DNA from: Dasypus novemcinctus
Taxonomy: Eukaryota; Chordata; Mammalia; Cingulata; Dasypodidae
Assembly (NCBI RefSeq): GCF_030445035.2
Contig: NC_080701.1
Location: 16,078,359 to 16,142,358, forward strand
Length of the DNA stretch: 64,000 nucleotides
Reading direction: 5' to 3'
Every line of letters starts with the position of its first letter. Position 1 is the stretch's first letter. A program made the translations under genes and the position numbers. The notes under the pieces were generated by a model that saw only the letters and a program-made list of their open reading frames with translations, was not told the origin of the DNA and made no database searches. Positions 22,466 through 32,939 of the stretch are shown piece by piece.

Positions 22466-22631
22466 TTTTTTTCTTCTGATTTTATATGGTATTTATTTTT
22501 GTTGTTGTTGTCTTTATTTTTTTAATATTACATTAAAAAAATATTAGGTCCCCATATAGTCCCCACCCCCCTCACCCCATTCCTCCTCCCTTAACAACAT
22601 CTCCTCCATCATCATGAGACATTCATTGCCA
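22466..22631 (-). mobile_element. 5'-truncated L1 3' end with duplication
   Basis: A 166-bp insert starting with a T-run. It carries the L1 end phrase TAGGTCCCCATA (antisense) and a C-rich stretch. AGTTCTCCGTTT occurs at 22454-22465 and 22632-22643 as a perfect 12-bp duplication. Confidence 0.8.
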
Positions 22632-22643
22632 AGTTCTCCGTTT

Positions 22644-23084
22644 CTTGAAGCATCACTCTGCCCGTCCTGTGCCGCGGTACCCGGCCCTCTTCTAGCCAGT
22701 GTAATTCTTGGCGGCCCGTCTGCTTCCGGCGCGCTCTGCTACCTTGGGGCCCAGAAGCAGCAGTTTTCTCTTCGTCACGACTCTGCGGAACTTCCCAGCT
22801 GGGATTAGTTACAGGGTGAACGGCTGGGCAAACATTCTTCTCCCTCCCCAGAGGCAGCAAAGGCTCCAGGCCTGCCTCAAGGCCTTGAGTCAACCTCTCA
22901 GCGAGGAGGCCGAAGGCGAGGAGAAGGGAGTGGGTGGGATAACAAGATTGGCTTGGAGCTCAGTTCCAGAAGGTTCAGGCCCAGAGGCCTGGAAGCACAA
23001 TCTGCATCTAACAAGATTATTCCTGTTAATTTTCGAGCCCTTCACTTGGGTTCAAAGAGCCAATTGCCCCAAAACAGGATGCGG
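22644..23084. other. Unassigned GC-rich stretch 3' of DUSP26
   Basis: Locally CpG-containing, no recognised exon or repeat. The 155-codon plus frame at 22708-23175 runs into a SINE and has no known domain. It could be regulatory; the sequence alone does not show this. Confidence 0.3.
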
Positions 23085-23097
23085 GAGGCTTGACTAT

Positions 23098-23278
23098 TTT
23101 TTTTTTTTAGGAGATACTGGAGGATCCTGCGTGGAAACAGGTATTCAATCACTGAGCTATTTCTGCTCCCTGTAATAGCCAGGCAAAATTTTTTTCTTTG
23201 AAGGAGGTACCAGGGACTGAAGCCAGAATCTCATATGTGGGAAATAGGCACTCAACTACTTGAGCTACACGCGTTCCG
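23098..23278 (-). mobile_element. Two short DAS SINEs in a row
   Basis: Two single tRNA-like units on the minus strand (about 23098-23172 and 23190-23276). Each has a 'ggaggtacc/ggagatact' tail side and a 'cactgagctat/acttgagctac' head. They lie between copies of GGCTTGACT at 23088 and 23281. Confidence 0.6.
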
Positions 23279-23292
23279 GAGGCTTGACTTTT

Positions 23293-23684
23293 TTTTTTTT
23301 TAAGATTTATTTTTATTTATTTCTCTCCCCTTTCCCCCATTGTCTGCTCTGTGTTCTTTTGCGTCCGCTTGCATTATCAAGCGGCACGGGGAAACTGCGT
23401 CTCTTTTTGTTGCATCATCTTGCTGTGTCAGCTCTCCGTGTGCACAGCGCCACTCCTGGGCGGGCTGCGCTTTTTTCACGCGGGGTGGCTCTCCTTGTGG
23501 GGTGCACCCCTTGTGCATTGGGCACCCCTATGGGGGCGGCCCTGCGTGGCATGGCATTCCTTGCATGTGGCAGCACTGCGCGTGGGCCAGCTCACCACAT
23601 GGGTCAGGAGGCCCGGGGTTTGAACCCTGGACCTCCCATGTGGTAGGCGGACACTCTTATCAGTTGAGCCACGTCTGCGTCCCT
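23293..23684 (-). mobile_element. DAS SINE, long monomer type
   Basis: The T-run tail is at the left, the body CpG-rich, the head at about 23612-23684 with GGTTTGAACCC. The duplication GAGGCTTGACTT is at 23279-23290 and 23685-23696. Confidence 0.9.
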
Positions 23685-24034
23685 GAGGCTTGACTTTGAA
23701 CCTTGGTTTTGGAAGCTGGGAGGGATTCCCCTGTGCCATGTGTTAGCCTCACCTCCCTGGAGGACGGGGACTGATTCTCCCTGTGGATGAGTAGGCTGTG
23801 ACCCTCTCCTCCCTACTGGTCCCTCTAGACGAGTGGATTTGAAAGGATAAGGCAATCTTCACTCAGGTGATCTCTCCAAACATAGACCATAAGAACCAGT
23901 AAGTGGAGCTGCCCAAGTGGAAGGGTGGATGAGGGGTGTGCTCAGCTTCCCCCCCACCCCCCAGACCCCACCCCAACGCCCACACCCAACCATAAGCACA
24001 CGAAAACCTTAAATCACCGGGTTAAAGGGAGGCA

Positions 24035-24250
24035 GGGCACAGACCCAGAATGGCTACGCTCAGACGCTTGAGCCAGAGGACCCAGCTTAGAATCCAAGTG
24101 ACTTAACCTCACTTTCCCTGTTCAATGAACAGTGAGAATTATACCCTCTTCACAGTGTTGTTATGAGGGTTAAATGAGTTAATATCTGTAGAGGCAGAAG
24201 AGTGCCTGGGCATGGCCAGTATGGCTTTGTTAAGTAATAAATGCATATTT
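24035..24250 (+). repeat. MIR
   Basis: 'gacttaacctcactttccc', 'gttgttatgagggttaaatg' and 'agagtgcctgggcatgg' match sense MIR. Confidence 0.65.
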
Positions 24251-24799
24251 ATTTTATGTAAATAGTCTGGAAGCTTGTTCTCTGGTGAGATAAAATGTGT
24301 AGACAGTCTTCCCTGCTGGGACCTAGAATTAAATTTTCAAATTATTCAACATGAAAAGGGGCTAAGGGGCTGTGGCTATGCTACAATCCTACTGCGTTCT
24401 GTACTGGCCAGAACATACCTAGTGGGTTCCTCTAAGAGCCTGAGTTGTTTTTGGGTTATTTGCCCATGGTTCTGACAGAGGTCAGTGCATTTAGAATCAA
24501 TGTTTGCAATGAAGACCTCACCCTGTCCTTTAGATAAATTTGCTCCTTGACAGTAACCAAAAGTTGAGGCCCCAGCCAATAGATCTTGCCGGCCTTCTCC
24601 TGTAGGTTTAGCTGGGAGCCTGGCGTCGGGTTCTGGTTGCCAGGATTAGAAAGGGATGTCAGCATAAAGGCTGGTGAGGAAACCTGATGCATGAACAGTG
24701 TGGACTGCTGGAAAGAATCAGAGGCGTCAGGCTGACAGCGGCAGGACACCGGGGATCCGTGATCACTGGTGTCAAACGCTGTAAGGGTTGTCCCAAAAG

Positions 24800-24960
24800 A
24801 TGGAGTGAAAGCACATTTATTAAGTGCTGCTGTGCTTGGGACTTTACACCTATTCTATGGCCAAATTATCACAACCCGTGGAAGAGCACAGAACGATTGG
24901 CAGCAAGTAGGTGGGGGAAGACATAAAGTGACTTGTCCAAATCCAGTAATTGGTGGGTGC
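24800..24960 (-). repeat. MIR-like fragment
   Basis: 'atttattaagtgctgctgtg' and 'taaagtgacttgtccaaatc' match antisense MIR. Confidence 0.5.
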
Positions 24961-26004
24961 TACATCCTCGGCTGTCAGAGACTAAAGGACAGGGTTTTGC
25001 GATGTCATCTCACTACCACTATAACATGATCGTATTGTGTATATATGTCTATGGGTTCAGAAGGCGAAGCTTGCTAATATTTAGAGCTGCCATAAATGGT
25101 GTGGGCAGTACGGAGTGGTTCCCTCTCATCAAAGATGCCCAAGCAAATGCTTGATGGTGATCATCAAAGATATTCAAAGGTGATTTATTCCTGCCTTGTT
25201 AGGAAATGCATCATTGATGAAGGTAACTTCCACCTTTAAGATTCTGGGTTGCTCTACTTTGGGGTAGGATATAACCTTGAGATCTACGAAGTGATTTTTT
25301 TTCCCCTTTATTTTTCACTTCCTCTTTCATCACATCTCCGCTTCCAATTCAAGGAGATATTCTGCTTGGGAAATCTGCCTAAAAGGAGGAAGTTGGTAGC
25401 AGTATGAATGACAGAAGAAGCTTGCTGCTTTCTCTGGCTAGTGTCTTAAGTTTTGACTAAGTTTACTAAGGAGATTGTGTTAATTTCCTCTGAGGCAAAC
25501 CTGTAAAGATTAGCAGAGGAAGCAATTACATCCCTCCTTCCTCTTTGTCCCCCTTCCCCCACCTCCAACTTGGCCCCAAGTAAAGCCCAATCCAATCCCC
25601 CAACATGCAGGAGATTTAGGGGCGGGATTGATTTAAGCTCAACATTCTGCTATCCCATCAGGACGGAAGCTTGATCTAGAAATCAGGTTGAGCTTTTGAA
25701 AATAAAGTTAAATTTCTGACACACCTGAGCATATGAACCTGGAGACCTATTTTAAGCTTCGGAGGCGGATGGCGGGCGGGCTGAGTAACGACACGCAGAG
25801 CGTTTGCAGACTTGAAGTTTTCAGTCCTCGGCTGCCCCTGTGTGGGCTCAGTTGGAAACAACACCTGAAGGTAAAGTGTGTGAAAATGGACTCAGAGAAA
25901 CCAGAGCACCGGTGGAGGCTTAAAGGTGGAAGGAGGCTTATCCCAGATGGGAGGGAGCCAAAATTGTTGCCGTCCTCAGAACTCAAAAGTGTCAATGACT
26001 CCAA

Positions 26005-26705
26005 GAGGCTCTATGCTTGTCCACCATCTTTATTTTTCCTGGAGACACTTGGATCCAGTAAGCCATTGACCATGGAAACAGTCCCAGTGTCTGAAATACT
26101 CCCAGGACTCGCTGCAATTTTGGGCCACTGGCAGCTCTCGTGGGCACAGGGCCAAGGCCCACACCACCCCCTCTTCATATGCTTGGAGTACCAGGACTGT
26201 GGGTTTCGCTCTGCTTTCACAGCTTTGAACACCCATCTTCACCGTCTGTCCCGACGCTATTGTCCCCACGCAACTCTACCCCATCACGTTCACGCCGGCT
26301 GCCTCCCTGACTCACAGGCGCAGGACCCAGCTGGCCCTTTTGTTTTCCTAAGCGAAAGGGAAACACTCCAGCACAAAGAGGGGAAGGGCTGTGAACTGCT
26401 GGCAGCGCCCTGGATTGTCCAAATTCCAGAACCATCTTCGACCTACAGTCTAGCTGCTTCCTTCCTGACCAAGCACCTGCTGAACCCCCACCGCACTGCC
26501 CGATGGGACTGCCCATCCCCTCCAGGCAAGGAGGAATGGGGACCTGGGGCCTGGCCCCTGCCCCCTGCCCCCCGGACCCTCTCGCTCTCCTGTCTAGGGG
26601 AAAGGATGGGGTGTCTGGGTCTCCTGCCACCTGCCACCTGGGCCCCCTCTCTCCGGCTGGGAGCCAGGGACCCATGGGCCCGGCCTGACCTCCCTCCCCC
26701 ACCGC
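26005..26705 (-). other. DUSP26: DUSP26 3' untranslated region (inferred)
   Basis: This runs from the stop codon to the first good polyadenylation signal downstream of it, about 690 nt. The exact cleavage point (about 26005-26015) is inferred. The antisense 348-codon frame covering it is a chance frame. Confidence 0.6.
26029..26034 (-). terminator. DUSP26: Poly(A) signal AATAAA of DUSP26
   Basis: The plus strand reads TTTATT within 'catctttatttttcctgg', giving AAAAATAAAGATG on the minus strand. A G/T-rich TGGTGG follows downstream. It is the first canonical hexamer I see after the stop codon. Confidence 0.65.
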
Positions 26706-26905
26706 TCATGCCTCTAGGCCCTGCCGCAGCCTGCGGTCCAGGGCCAGGAGCTGTCTCAGGAAGCCACGGTTGGGGATGATGCCTCGGTGGTCCTTGACTT
26801 TCTTGATGGCCTCCACAAGGGTGAGGTGGTGGTACAGCATGAGGTAGGCCAGCACCAGGGTGGCGGATCGGCTGACTCCCACGGCGCAGTGCACCAGGAT
26901 CCTGC
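26706..26905 (-). other. DUSP26: DUSP26 last coding exon (P-loop exon)
   Basis: Acceptor CCTCGCAG before GCAGGATCCTG. The exon encodes residues 146-211, including the catalytic P-loop, and ends with GAG GCA TGA. Confidence 0.95.
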
Positions 26906-29457
26906 CTGCGAGGGGAGACGCAGAGGCAGCGGGGAGGGCGCGGGGTTGGAGGTGGCCGGGGAGAGGGCCACGTGCGCAGGGCAGGAGGAAGGGGTAGGGG
27001 TGCCGGTGGATGGGGAAGGGGTGCTGGTGGACGGGGCAGAGGACAGACAAGAGGCATGAAGTTACCTGTCCCAGCAAAGGGGCAGCTGGAGAACCTGCCA
27101 CTGAGTGTGAAGCTGAAAAGGGTGTCACACTGCAAAGGGGAGCCTTGTACGATGGAGACTCAGTTGCTATTTACTGAGTGAATTTGTGGGAAAACCCTTG
27201 TGCTAATTTGGCCCTTCTTCAGTCTCCCCACCCTTCCATCCCGCTGTTTCTCTTATTTTTCTTGTTTTTAGGAGGTACCGGGGACCTTGTAAATGCAAAG
27301 CAGGCACTCAACCACTGAGCTATATCTATTCCTTTTTTTTTTTTTCTTTTTGTTTCTCTTATCCACTTATTTTTTTGAGGGGTGAGGTAGTACGGGGACT
27401 ATCTAATAATAGTTTAATTTATATTTTTTCTGATTACTGAAACAAAACATGCTCAAGGTAAAAATAATTGGAAAGGAGAGAAATACGTAAAGAAGTATAT
27501 TAAGAAACCTATTGCCCGTAAGCTCACCACTGCAGCTAGGCACTTACATTTTGGATTCTTTCCCTTTTTGTCTTTTTTTTTTTTTTAAACATGGTTGAGA
27601 GGATACCATGGAAACGAGTTGGTTTTCCTTTCCTTAGCTTGACATCCTGAGCCTTTCCTTCGCGTCAGTAAAGCCTTCCCCTCCGGCCTGGGACCCTCGT
27701 GCTTCCCGCTAAGTCACTGTCCACTGCTCCTGTCCCTCTGGCCCTCTCCTACCTCCTGGCTGGCGCAGCGCCCGGTGGATGAAGTCGGCCGCCGCCTGGA
27801 AGTGGATGCTCATGTCGAAGGCCGGCGAGTCGTGAGCCTCGACGCCCAGGTAGCGGATGCCCAGCGCCTCGTAGGCCTCGGGCGAGCCGCGCCACTTGCT
27901 GTGCGAGGCGTTGAGGACGTGGGTGATCCCCAGGCGGCGCAGCTCGCGGCGGTTGTTGGCCACGTCCCTGCAGCGAGGAGAAGGTAGAGGGAGGTGGGCA
28001 AGCCCGAGGACCCTGCTGGCTCCGGGCCCTTGCTCAAGACAAGTGGCCCAAAAGGGAGGGACGCAGGCGGGCAGGGCGCCGCCGTCTTGTCCAGGGGGAC
28101 TGCTTGAGGGCCCTGGGATGTTTTGCCTGCAAAAAAAGAAGACTAAGAGGGTGGGGTGGATAATCACCATAAAAAAATATTGAGGGGTGCTCTTAGGAGA
28201 CAGGGTTTTACAGGGACCTGGAGGACCATGACAGACAGAACTAGATTTTCCCGTCACTGGGCTATTCAAGCGGAGAGAGAGCAGCGTGTAGGAATGGATG
28301 TTGCAGAGGGGATTTGAACATCAGCGGGCTGTTGGACCGGCCCTCACTCAGCATTCCTGCTAGCCCTGAGGTTGGAGGATTCCGACCGAGCTCCCCCACT
28401 ACTCTGAACTCTCATCGACACCCAGGATCTGCTTATATTTTACCAGTTGCTCCAGTTTATCCTGTTTTAGGAGGATGTCACCTTCAGGTGTTCATCTTGC
28501 CCAGGTCCCGCAGCTTGACAGTAGGTGCTTCTCAGGCAATGTGACCCATCTCAGGACAAATGCTTTGCCCAGTGCGAGCTCTTTGGGTAGAAAGAGCACT
28601 GAACTTGGACCTTAAGTCCTGGCTCTGCTACTTACAACCGTGGGACCTTGGGCCGGTCACCACTTCTCTGAGCTTCAGTTTCTTTACCTGTAACCTCATC
28701 TGATACCTACACCATGAGGCTGCTTTGAAGAGTAAGAAAGAGAAAGCCTGGGAAAGACTCCTTGCGTATGGTCAAGCCCTTGAGAGGGGGAGAGAAGAGG
28801 GGATTGCTCTTTCTGTGAAGCTTTGCTCTCCATGGCCCAATCTTGGAGAATCAAAGCGTACATTGCTGCTTTGCTTGGTTGCAAGAAGAAGCCCTTTGGT
28901 TTCTCCTACTCACGGTGCCTGCATCCCAACGACTGCCTTTTCCCCAAGCCATAGCACCATAGATGGAGGGTCAGAGTCATCTCTCATGCCTGATAATTGC
29001 ATCCGCGCTCAATAAATACTTGCTCACTGAAGGAGAGGTTACCACTTGAACAGTCTTTCTGTCCAGGGTTGGGTATGCCGTAATCCTGGGCAAAGTCCCC
29101 CGGGCCCTCCGTACGCCCCCTTCCCTCCATCTGAACCAACGGCACAACTCAATGCCTCTCTGCCACCCCTCTCCTTTCTTGCACACACGTGTGCGCAAGC
29201 GTGCTCAGCCGTGGTCCAGGGCTGTCGCATACTTACTGGTCCCCGAGGTAGAGGCCTGGCCAGACCTCGTCGGCGTGGTTGCAGGCTGTCTTGCCCGTGT
29301 AGAGGAGCCTCTCCAATTCGAAGACATTGAGGAAGGGATGGTGAGCGGCCGGCATCTCCTCCAGGCTCCCTCTACCGCGGACGGGAGACCTGGAGCTGCT
29401 CCGCGAGAAGCGCGCCATAAAAGTCATGGAGGCCCAGAGCCAGTTCCCGGGGCACAT
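26706..29457 (-). CDS. DUSP26: Dual-specificity phosphatase 26 (three coding exons)
   Basis: Coding exons 29457-29237, 27967-27753 and 26905-26706 (221, 215, 200 nt) join in frame to 211 codons plus TGA, the length I recall for human DUSP26. Seen: an N-terminal tail (residues 1-42), then a compact DSP domain with [11 protein letters not shown] (63-73), ITHVLNAS (88-95), the general-acid loop with Asp120 (EAHDSPAFD), the P-loop HCAVGVSRS (151-159; Cys152 nucleophile, Arg158), and NRGFLRQL (191-198). No MAPK-binding/CH2 domain, as in small atypical DUSPs. Family knowledge: it removes phosphate from Tyr and Ser/Thr, with p38, p53 and HSF4 partners reported, and is enriched in heart, muscle and brain. 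Introns are phase 2 (codon 74) and phase 1 (codon 146), with GT-AG ends. The ATG at 29457 has A at -3; an in-frame ATG at 29631 lies beyond the acceptor and is intronic. No disabling change is seen. DUSP13 and DUSP29 are excluded by the N-terminus. Confidence 0.97.
27262..27345 (-). mobile_element. Short DAS SINE in DUSP26 intron
   Basis: A single tRNA-like unit: 'ggaggtaccggggacc', 'caaccactgagctat', T-runs on both sides. It lies in the intron between the second and last coding exons, in the same strand sense as the gene. Confidence 0.65.
27753..27967 (-). other. DUSP26: DUSP26 middle coding exon
   Basis: Acceptor CGCTGCAG before GGACGTGGCC; donor GGAG|GTAGGAG. It encodes residues 74-146, including the general-acid loop (Asp120). 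Confidence 0.95.
28585..28745 (+). repeat. MIR in DUSP26 intron
   Basis: 'gtcctggctctgctactta', 'accttgggccggtcacc' and 'cagtttctttacctgtaac' match sense MIR, antisense to the gene. Confidence 0.65.
29237..29457 (-). other. DUSP26: DUSP26 first coding exon (coding part)
   Basis: It encodes residues 1-73 plus two bases of codon 74; donor GACCA|GTAAGT at 29237/29236, a near-perfect consensus. The same exon carries 76 nt of 5' UTR upstream. Confidence 0.95.
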
Positions 29458-29533
29458 CTTAGAAGTGACCGTAATGGTGGCAGCTGCAGGGGCGGCCGCG
29501 GCACCGATGGGATCAGTGACCAGGTGGCTGTCC
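29458..29533 (-). other. DUSP26: DUSP26 5' UTR part of the ATG exon
   Basis: A pyrimidine-rich acceptor (CATCCTTTCCTCTTCCAG) ends at 29534, giving 76 nt of untranslated sequence before the ATG. This implies at least one upstream non-coding exon. Confidence 0.75.
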
Positions 29534-31203
29534 CTGGAAGAGGAAAGGATGTGAGGCCCACCTGAGTGAGTCCAGCCCAGCTGTCTTTTCTCTTGCCACC
29601 TGGGCTGGGCCCTGGGGAGAAGATTCTCCAAGGAAGGAAGGTGAGTTTCCTGCAGGGTTGTCCTCTCTTTCTAGCTGCGGCAGCTCCTTTAGCTCGGCTT
29701 TGGCTCGGCCATGCAAGGGGGTGGGAGAGTCACATGTCCTTGTTTACGGGCAGAGGGAGCTGCCCAGCTGCTGGGCCTCTGCTCCCCCCCTCCCCCCCAA
29801 ACACACACACATTTGGGTCTCCTCTGCCTGGGGGTACAGGCAAAGAGGCAAGGAAGCTGGGATGGGTTGGAGGGTGATTTTGGACCCACCGAGAGAGAAA
29901 TTTCAGGAAGGCAGCTGAGGCATGACATATGCCAGGCCTGCATCCTCAGTGCCAGCGAGATGGGCTGCTTTGACCCAGTCCTGCCCTGGCACTGCCTCAG
30001 CGCCAAGCCGGTCGCTGGAGAAAGTGGATTGGGGGATGGGACATGTGGGAATGGCCGCAAAGAGGAAAAGTGCGTTTTGAGTGCATGAGCCATGGGAAGA
30101 AGATGCTGATGAATGGTCCCAATGGGCCAATGACCCTCCCTAGTTCGGCCCAAGGCAACTATTGCTCAAACCTCATGTCTCCCCTGAGAATTTCCGAGGC
30201 TAAGCAGGTGCTGTGTCCCTGGGGAGGGAGCTGGGGACAAGGATGCATGAGGGAGCCTGGCAGGGCCGGGGTCCCAGCGCTTCAGAGTTAGCATCCGAGT
30301 TGCCGCTGGAGGCCAGTGAGCCCCCGCAGCACCTCAGCCAGGAGCGGGGGGCTCGGCAGGGGTGGCCCGGCCCCCCGGGGGGCAGCCCACTCTTTGGAGA
30401 GTAGGACCGAGCTTTGGCTCTTGACCTGTGTCTGGGCAGGGCCAGCCTCGGAGGGAGTCTTACGAAAGACCCCCACCCTACTCCTGGAGCACCCAGGATT
30501 CTGCCTTGATTGAAAGTGTGGGCAGAAGCCCCCTGCCCGCCTCCTGGCTGAGGGTCCAGCAGCGGAGGCCATCTTGGCCCATGGCCACTGCTGTCCCCTC
30601 CTGTCTGGGGGGTCCAGCCAGCTCTCCCTCCTCCCCTCCCACCCCCCAAAGGGCCAAGACAGGCCAAATCACAGGGCCTCGGGATCCAGACTGGCAGAGG
30701 GGATTGCCTCTTTGGGTGTCCGAGGGAGCACAGAAATCTAGCTCTGTAGCACCCCCCCATCTGTCTTTCTGCTCAGGCCCAAAGACCCCCATCCTTTTAC
30801 CGGAAAACAACCTTTCCCTTCTCCGTGGGGACGTCAGAGGAAGGCGGGAGGGGACCGGGTCCCGGAAGGGGCTCCGGGGGACTCTTTCCCCCTCGCGTGT
30901 GTGTTCGGGCTGGGGTGGGGGAGCCCCATTCCGGCCCGGGGTACACCCTGGGCGTCCCCAGCCCCCTCAGCCGCCTTCCGCGGGCCCTGTCCGCTGCCCC
31001 CCTCCCCCTCCGTCTGCTGTCGCGCTGGGAACGGGCCATGGCTGTCGCCCCCAGCCGCTGCCATCCCGGGTGGCGCGGCGCCGAGCGCGCAGAGGCGCAG
31101 GGCAGGGGCGCGCCGCCGGCTCGGCTCGGGCGTCCCTTCCCGGGGTCCCCCCGCCACCCCCCCACGGCCCGTCCCGCCGCCTGGGCAGGCAGCGCCCCTC
31201 TAC
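29534..31203 (-). other. DUSP26: DUSP26 5' intron (inferred)
   Basis: Bounded by the acceptor at 29534 and a candidate donor GAGAG|GTAGAG at 31204/31203. The distal part is in the CpG island. No repeat is obvious and the open frames here are chance products of GC richness. Confidence 0.5.
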
Positions 31204-31308
31204 CTCTCCGCGGGCGCCGCGCGGGGTCTCAGTCGCCACGGCGGATCGCGGGCGCAGGCAGCCCCACGGCCACGGCCCTCTCCTGCCGCCGCCGCCGCCG
31301 CCGCCCCC
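31204..31308 (-). other. DUSP26: Candidate DUSP26 non-coding exon 1
   Basis: Inferred exon from about 28 bp downstream of the TATA-like element to the donor GAGAG|GTAGAG. It contains a CCG trinucleotide run (31285-31304). The start is estimated, not seen. Confidence 0.4.
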
Positions 31309-31335
31309 GCCGGCCCCCCGCTGACCCAGCGGCCT

Positions 31336-31345
31336 CTATTTTTAA
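31336..31345 (-). promoter_or_regulatory. TATA-like / MEF2-like element
   Basis: The minus strand reads TTAAAAATAG, a full match to the MEF2 pattern YTAWWWWTAR and also an A/T box that could serve as TATA. It is the only A/T-rich word in this part of the CpG island. MEF2 would suit a gene active in heart, muscle and brain; occupancy is inference. Confidence 0.5.
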
Positions 31346-31734
31346 GCCCTGACGCGCACGTCGAAGCAGGTGTCACGGCGGCGTGAGAGTGGGGATGACA
31401 CACGGGCGCCCAGCGGTCCGGGGCGGCGCGCGGCGTGGGCTCCCCCGCAGCCCCCCTGGAGCCCGGGCCGTGCAGACCCGCGAGCGGCCCCCGCGCTGGC
31501 GCAGCAGGCCCCGGCGCGTTACCTGTGGCTGCTGCGAGCCCAGCGGTGCATGGTCCACGTCGTCCCAGACGGTGTCGGCACGCACACCCACCCCTCCCCG
31601 GGCGGAATCAGTCAGTTACGTAGCCAGGCTCATGTACACTCACGTGCGCGCACCTCGTTCTCCAGGAAACCCTGGCGTATCTACCCAGCTGGCGACTCAG
31701 CACCGTTTGCAGATGCCACGAGCTTCACCTAGCC

Positions 31735-31895
31735 ACGCACGTTTCCTCCTCACCACAACTCTTTGAGGTCGGTGTTATTATTACCCCCGCTTTAAGGAAG
31801 AGGAGACGGAAGCACAGAGAGGCTATGTCACTTGCCCAGGGCACACAGCTAATCATTGGCAGCGCTTGGTTCACACCCGGGCAGGGTGGCGGGAC
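31735..31895 (-). repeat. MIR
   Basis: 'ctcaccacaactctttgag', 'ttattattacccccgcttta', 'cacttgcccagggcacacag' match antisense MIR, close upstream of the CpG island. Confidence 0.75.
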
Positions 31896-32939
31896 AGTTC
31901 ACGTCCTTCACTGCTCTCCAGCCCAGTGTCCCCGATGTGGGCCCCGCACACAACGGGGAATGCTGGGTGGGTTTTATTCCGAAAGCCATTCTCACTAGCT
32001 CAGCTGCAGCGAGCTCCACTTCCCCCTAGTCGAGGAGAAAGGATCGCCTTGGCCTCTTCCACCACCTGCCTTTTACTGATATTTGCCTCCACTCTCTTTA
32101 CAATTGCACACAGCAAGGTTGTACACCTCAGTGCCTAGTACAGGGCGTGGTGGGGGAGGCAGGGGACAGAGGGGCCTCCAGGAATGTCATCCCTTTTAGA
32201 TGAAGACCTTCAGGTGGACTCAGACCCGAGCTTTCTCCAAGGAGGAAGGTAGAGTGTAGAAAAGGTCTGGCTGGACCTGGGGTGGGATGAGGAAACAGCG
32301 TCAGCTCTTGCTGATGTAAGGATTAGCTAAACTCCCAGCAGGGGTGGTGGGCCAGGCTTTGCTCTCTGGGGCCAGAAGGTACTAGCCAAAGGGAAATAGT
32401 CCCCAGATCAACAACCTGGGAAAGAAGAGATCCCATCACAGACTGTCATTGACCTGTAATTTGCCTCCTAGTCTTCTCTACAGAAGCAAGCTCAATTCCT
32501 TTCAGTTTTCCATGTGCCTTCTTGGTATGGCAGTTTGCATTAAGAAATCAAATCCTCATCATTTTAATCAAAGAATTGATGTAAGAAAATTTAAAAAATT
32601 ATTAACAATTTTATTTCAAATTCACACACACAAGGACAGAAAAAGGCAGCTCAACAAGTGATGGAAACATTACTCGTAATAAGTTGTTTTCCAGGCACTT
32701 TTATCGCATCTAACTCCAACTGCTAACTCAATGGTTCCTCGAGTGTTCGGAAAGATACACAGATGAACACAGATTAGTCAAGTTCTTCTTATTAATAAAA
32801 AAAAAATGACAAAGAGAGAAAAAATAATCTTGGAAATTTGAAATTTTAATTTGTAGATCTAGGGAAACCTAGTTTAAAAATCATCACAAATGAAATTGTG
32901 AAAGCACATATGTTATCAGACTAAGCTCATTTTAAGTGA
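31896..32939. other. Unassigned, upstream of DUSP26
   Basis: No exon or confident transposon. 32440-32930 is AT-rich. Short frames have no known domain. Confidence 0.4.

Larger units (their letters stand above)
23698..26004. other. Intergenic, 3' of DUSP26
   Basis: No coding exon is found; RNF122, expected somewhere beyond DUSP26 from human gene order, is not seen. MIR fragments lie at 24035-24250 and about 24800-24960. The rest is unassigned. Confidence 0.4.
30820..31580. promoter_or_regulatory. DUSP26: CpG island, DUSP26 promoter region
   Basis: This is the densest CpG stretch in the window, with many CGCG, GGGCGC and CCGCC words, lying just upstream of the spliced 5' UTR. Such islands mark mammalian promoters. 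Long plus-strand frames here (298, 175 and 161 codons) follow from low stop density. Confidence 0.8.

Noticed and set aside
1..26000. RNF122, the expected neighbour of DUSP26
   Set aside because: No exon with a RING-type cysteine/histidine pattern was found in this part of the window; it probably lies beyond the left edge.
25733..26779. A 348-codon plus-strand open frame over the DUSP26 3' end
   Set aside because: It is antisense to the last DUSP26 exon and 3' UTR, has low complexity and proline-rich composition, and no known domain. GC-rich sequence with few stops explains it.
26443..27135. A 230-codon minus-strand frame next to the DUSP26 P-loop
   Set aside because: It is out of frame with the phosphatase domain and runs through the splice acceptor; the spliced 211-codon model accounts for the coding signal.
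29455..29631. Upstream in-frame ATG at 29631 as the DUSP26 start
   Set aside because: It lies beyond the splice acceptor at 29534 and so in the intron; the ATG at 29457 gives the family length of 211.
30428..31386. Overlapping plus-strand frames of 298, 175 and 161 codons
   Set aside because: They lie in the CpG island, overlap in all three frames and consist of Pro/Arg/Gly/Ala-rich low-complexity sequence.
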